Shown here one piece after another: positions 63,133-64,000 of a DNA stretch of 64,000 nt. The notes under the pieces were generated by a model. The model was not told where the DNA came from, did no database searches, and was given only the letters and a program-made list of their open reading frames with translations. Every line of letters begins with the position of its first letter. Position 1 is the first letter of the stretch. A program made the translations under genes and the position numbers. This DNA is from Polynucleobacter aenigmaticus. Lineage in GTDB: Bacteria > Pseudomonadota > Gammaproteobacteria > Burkholderiales > Burkholderiaceae. The DNA is taken from contig NZ_NGUO01000011.1 of the NCBI RefSeq assembly GCF_002206635.1, positions 62,001 to 126,000 of the forward strand, read 5' to 3'.

Positions 63133-63899
63133 TGGACGCTCTTGATAACGTAATCGACGTCCAAAACCTTACCGTAGGTTATGGCTCCAATGTACTCTTA
63201 CAAAATCTCAATTTCTCTGTAAACAACGGAGAAATCTTTGTCATTTTGGGCGGGTCAGGTTGTGGTAAATCTAGTCTTCTCAAGAATTTATTTGGCCTGT
63301 ATCAACCGCTCGCCGGGGATGTACTGATCGAAGGTCAAAACATCACTACTGCGCAGGGTGCTGAACGTCAAAAGATCATGACGAGCTTTGGGGTGATGTA
63401 TCAGCAGGGCGCCTTATTTGGTTCCATGAATTTGCTTGATAACGTGACGCTCTTTATGGAGGAGTACACCCAGCTCACCCGCGATCAAATGAACTTATTG
63501 GCTCGCTGCAAGTTGGATTTGGTTGGTCTTCTTCCATACGAAACTTATATGCCCAGTGAAATCAGTGGCGGCATGCAAAAGCGCGCCGCAATTGCACGGG
63601 CAATGGCTTTAGATCCGAAGATTCTGTTCTTAGATGAGCCTTCAGCGGGCCTTGATCCTATTACCTCTGCTGATCTAGACAGTACGATTTTGGACCTCTC
63701 GAAAAATTTAGGCTTCACGTTTGTGATTGTTTCTCACGAGTTGGCAAGTATTTATTCCATTGCCGATACAGTCATCATGTTGGATAAGGATGCCAAAGGC
63801 ATTATTGCCGAGGGTGATCCAAAGGTATTAAGAGATACCAGTAAAGATCCTAGAGTGCATCAATTCTTTAATCGCATCATGAGCAAGGACGCAGCATGA
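63132..63899 (+). CDS. mlaF: ABC transporter ATPase, MlaF-like
   Basis: A 255-residue ABC protein: Walker A GGSGCGKSSLL (about 37-47), Q-loop VMYQQGALFGSMNLLDN, signature EISGGMQKRAAIARAM and Walker B ILFLDEPSAGLDP followed by VIVSHELASI. These fit the MlaF/Ttg2A group that powers lipid transport between the membranes. It overlaps mlaE by one base and the MCE gene by four. Confidence 0.93.
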   Translation: MDALDNVIDVQNLTVGYGSNVLLQNLNFSVNNGEIFVILGGSGCGKSSLLKNLFGLYQPLAGDVLIEGQNITTAQGAERQKIMTSFGVMYQQGALFGSMNLLDNVTLFMEEYTQLTRDQMNLLARCKLDLVGLLPYETYMPSEISGGMQKRAAIARAMALDPKILFLDEPSAGLDPITSADLDSTILDLSKNLGFTFVIVSHELASIYSIADTVIMLDKDAKGIIAEGDPKVLRDTSKDPRVHQFFNRIMSKDAA

Positions 63900-64000
63900 G
63901 TAATAACTCCAATCCTAATTATTTCCGCTTGGGCATTTTTGTCCTAGCGGCAATTGGTGCACTACTTACCATTGTGTTGATCTTTGGTTCTGGACAGATC
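63896..64000 (+). CDS. MCE-family (MlaD-like) protein, 3' end outside window
   Basis: The ATG overlaps the ATPase stop (ATGA). The 35 visible codons begin MSNNSNPNYFRLGIFVLAAI and run into a transmembrane helix, as in MCE proteins that anchor in the inner membrane. The MCE domain itself lies beyond the window. Confidence 0.75.
   Translation, partial: MSNNSNPNYFRLGIFVLAAIGALLTIVLIFGSGQI

Overview
The window looks like a chromosomal segment of a small-genome betaproteobacterium of the Burkholderiaceae, most likely Polynucleobacter or a close relative. This is inferred from the moderate, AT-leaning base composition, the phasin, the NAD-linked formate dehydrogenase, the Bug-type (TctC) binding proteins, the gmk-rpoZ-spoT-greB order and the STAS-MlaE permease. 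No database search was possible.

Core left part (1-33.7 kb). The order is: 3' end of a phasin gene; YciI-like protein; small lipoprotein; an NAD-dependent formate dehydrogenase as an fdsG-fdsB fusion plus fdsA; NAD biosynthesis (nadB facing nadA-nadC); phosphomannomutase/phosphoglucomutase and pgi; an L2HGDH-like oxidase; tRNA-Ser(TGA); a hipBA toxin-antitoxin pair and a second, orphan hipB; an SHP/DHC/cytochrome b electron-transfer set with a histidine kinase; an alkylsulfatase; a CoA-transferase/Bug/enoyl-CoA hydratase group; hemW-rdgB-rph; and yicC-gmk-rpoZ-spoT convergent with greB.

Accessory part (33.66-61.9 kb). Downstream of an intact tRNA-Arg(ACG), the last 48 bp of that tRNA (with its CCA and one following base) recur at 40546 and 54158, and a strongly diverged relative lies near 61.8 kb. 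A block of about 250 bp follows the first two copies, and a block of about 165 bp precedes the second and third. Both blocks carry direct or inverted copies of TTGTACTACTGAA. This is the layout of a tandem integrative array: attL, an attP-like joint, attR. No integrase gene is present. Module 1 (6.9 kb) carries a sugar-acid-type catabolic operon. Module 2 (13.6 kb) carries peroxide and photo-oxidative stress functions: Dps, Ohr, Coq7-like, DsbA-like, CHRD, YceI, a photolyase/cryptochrome, FolE, FolB, glutathione peroxidase and several very small ORFs. A possible third module (7.6 kb) carries two exported arylsulfatases, their formylglycine-generating enzyme and two outer-membrane-type proteins, then a truncated PRPP synthetase-like gene.

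Core right end (61.97-64 kb). The mla-type lipid transport operon begins here: STAS-permease, ATPase, and the first codons of the MCE protein, cut by the window edge.

The strongest candidate for something undescribed is the integrase-less tandem island array at tRNA-Arg with its repeated arm motif.
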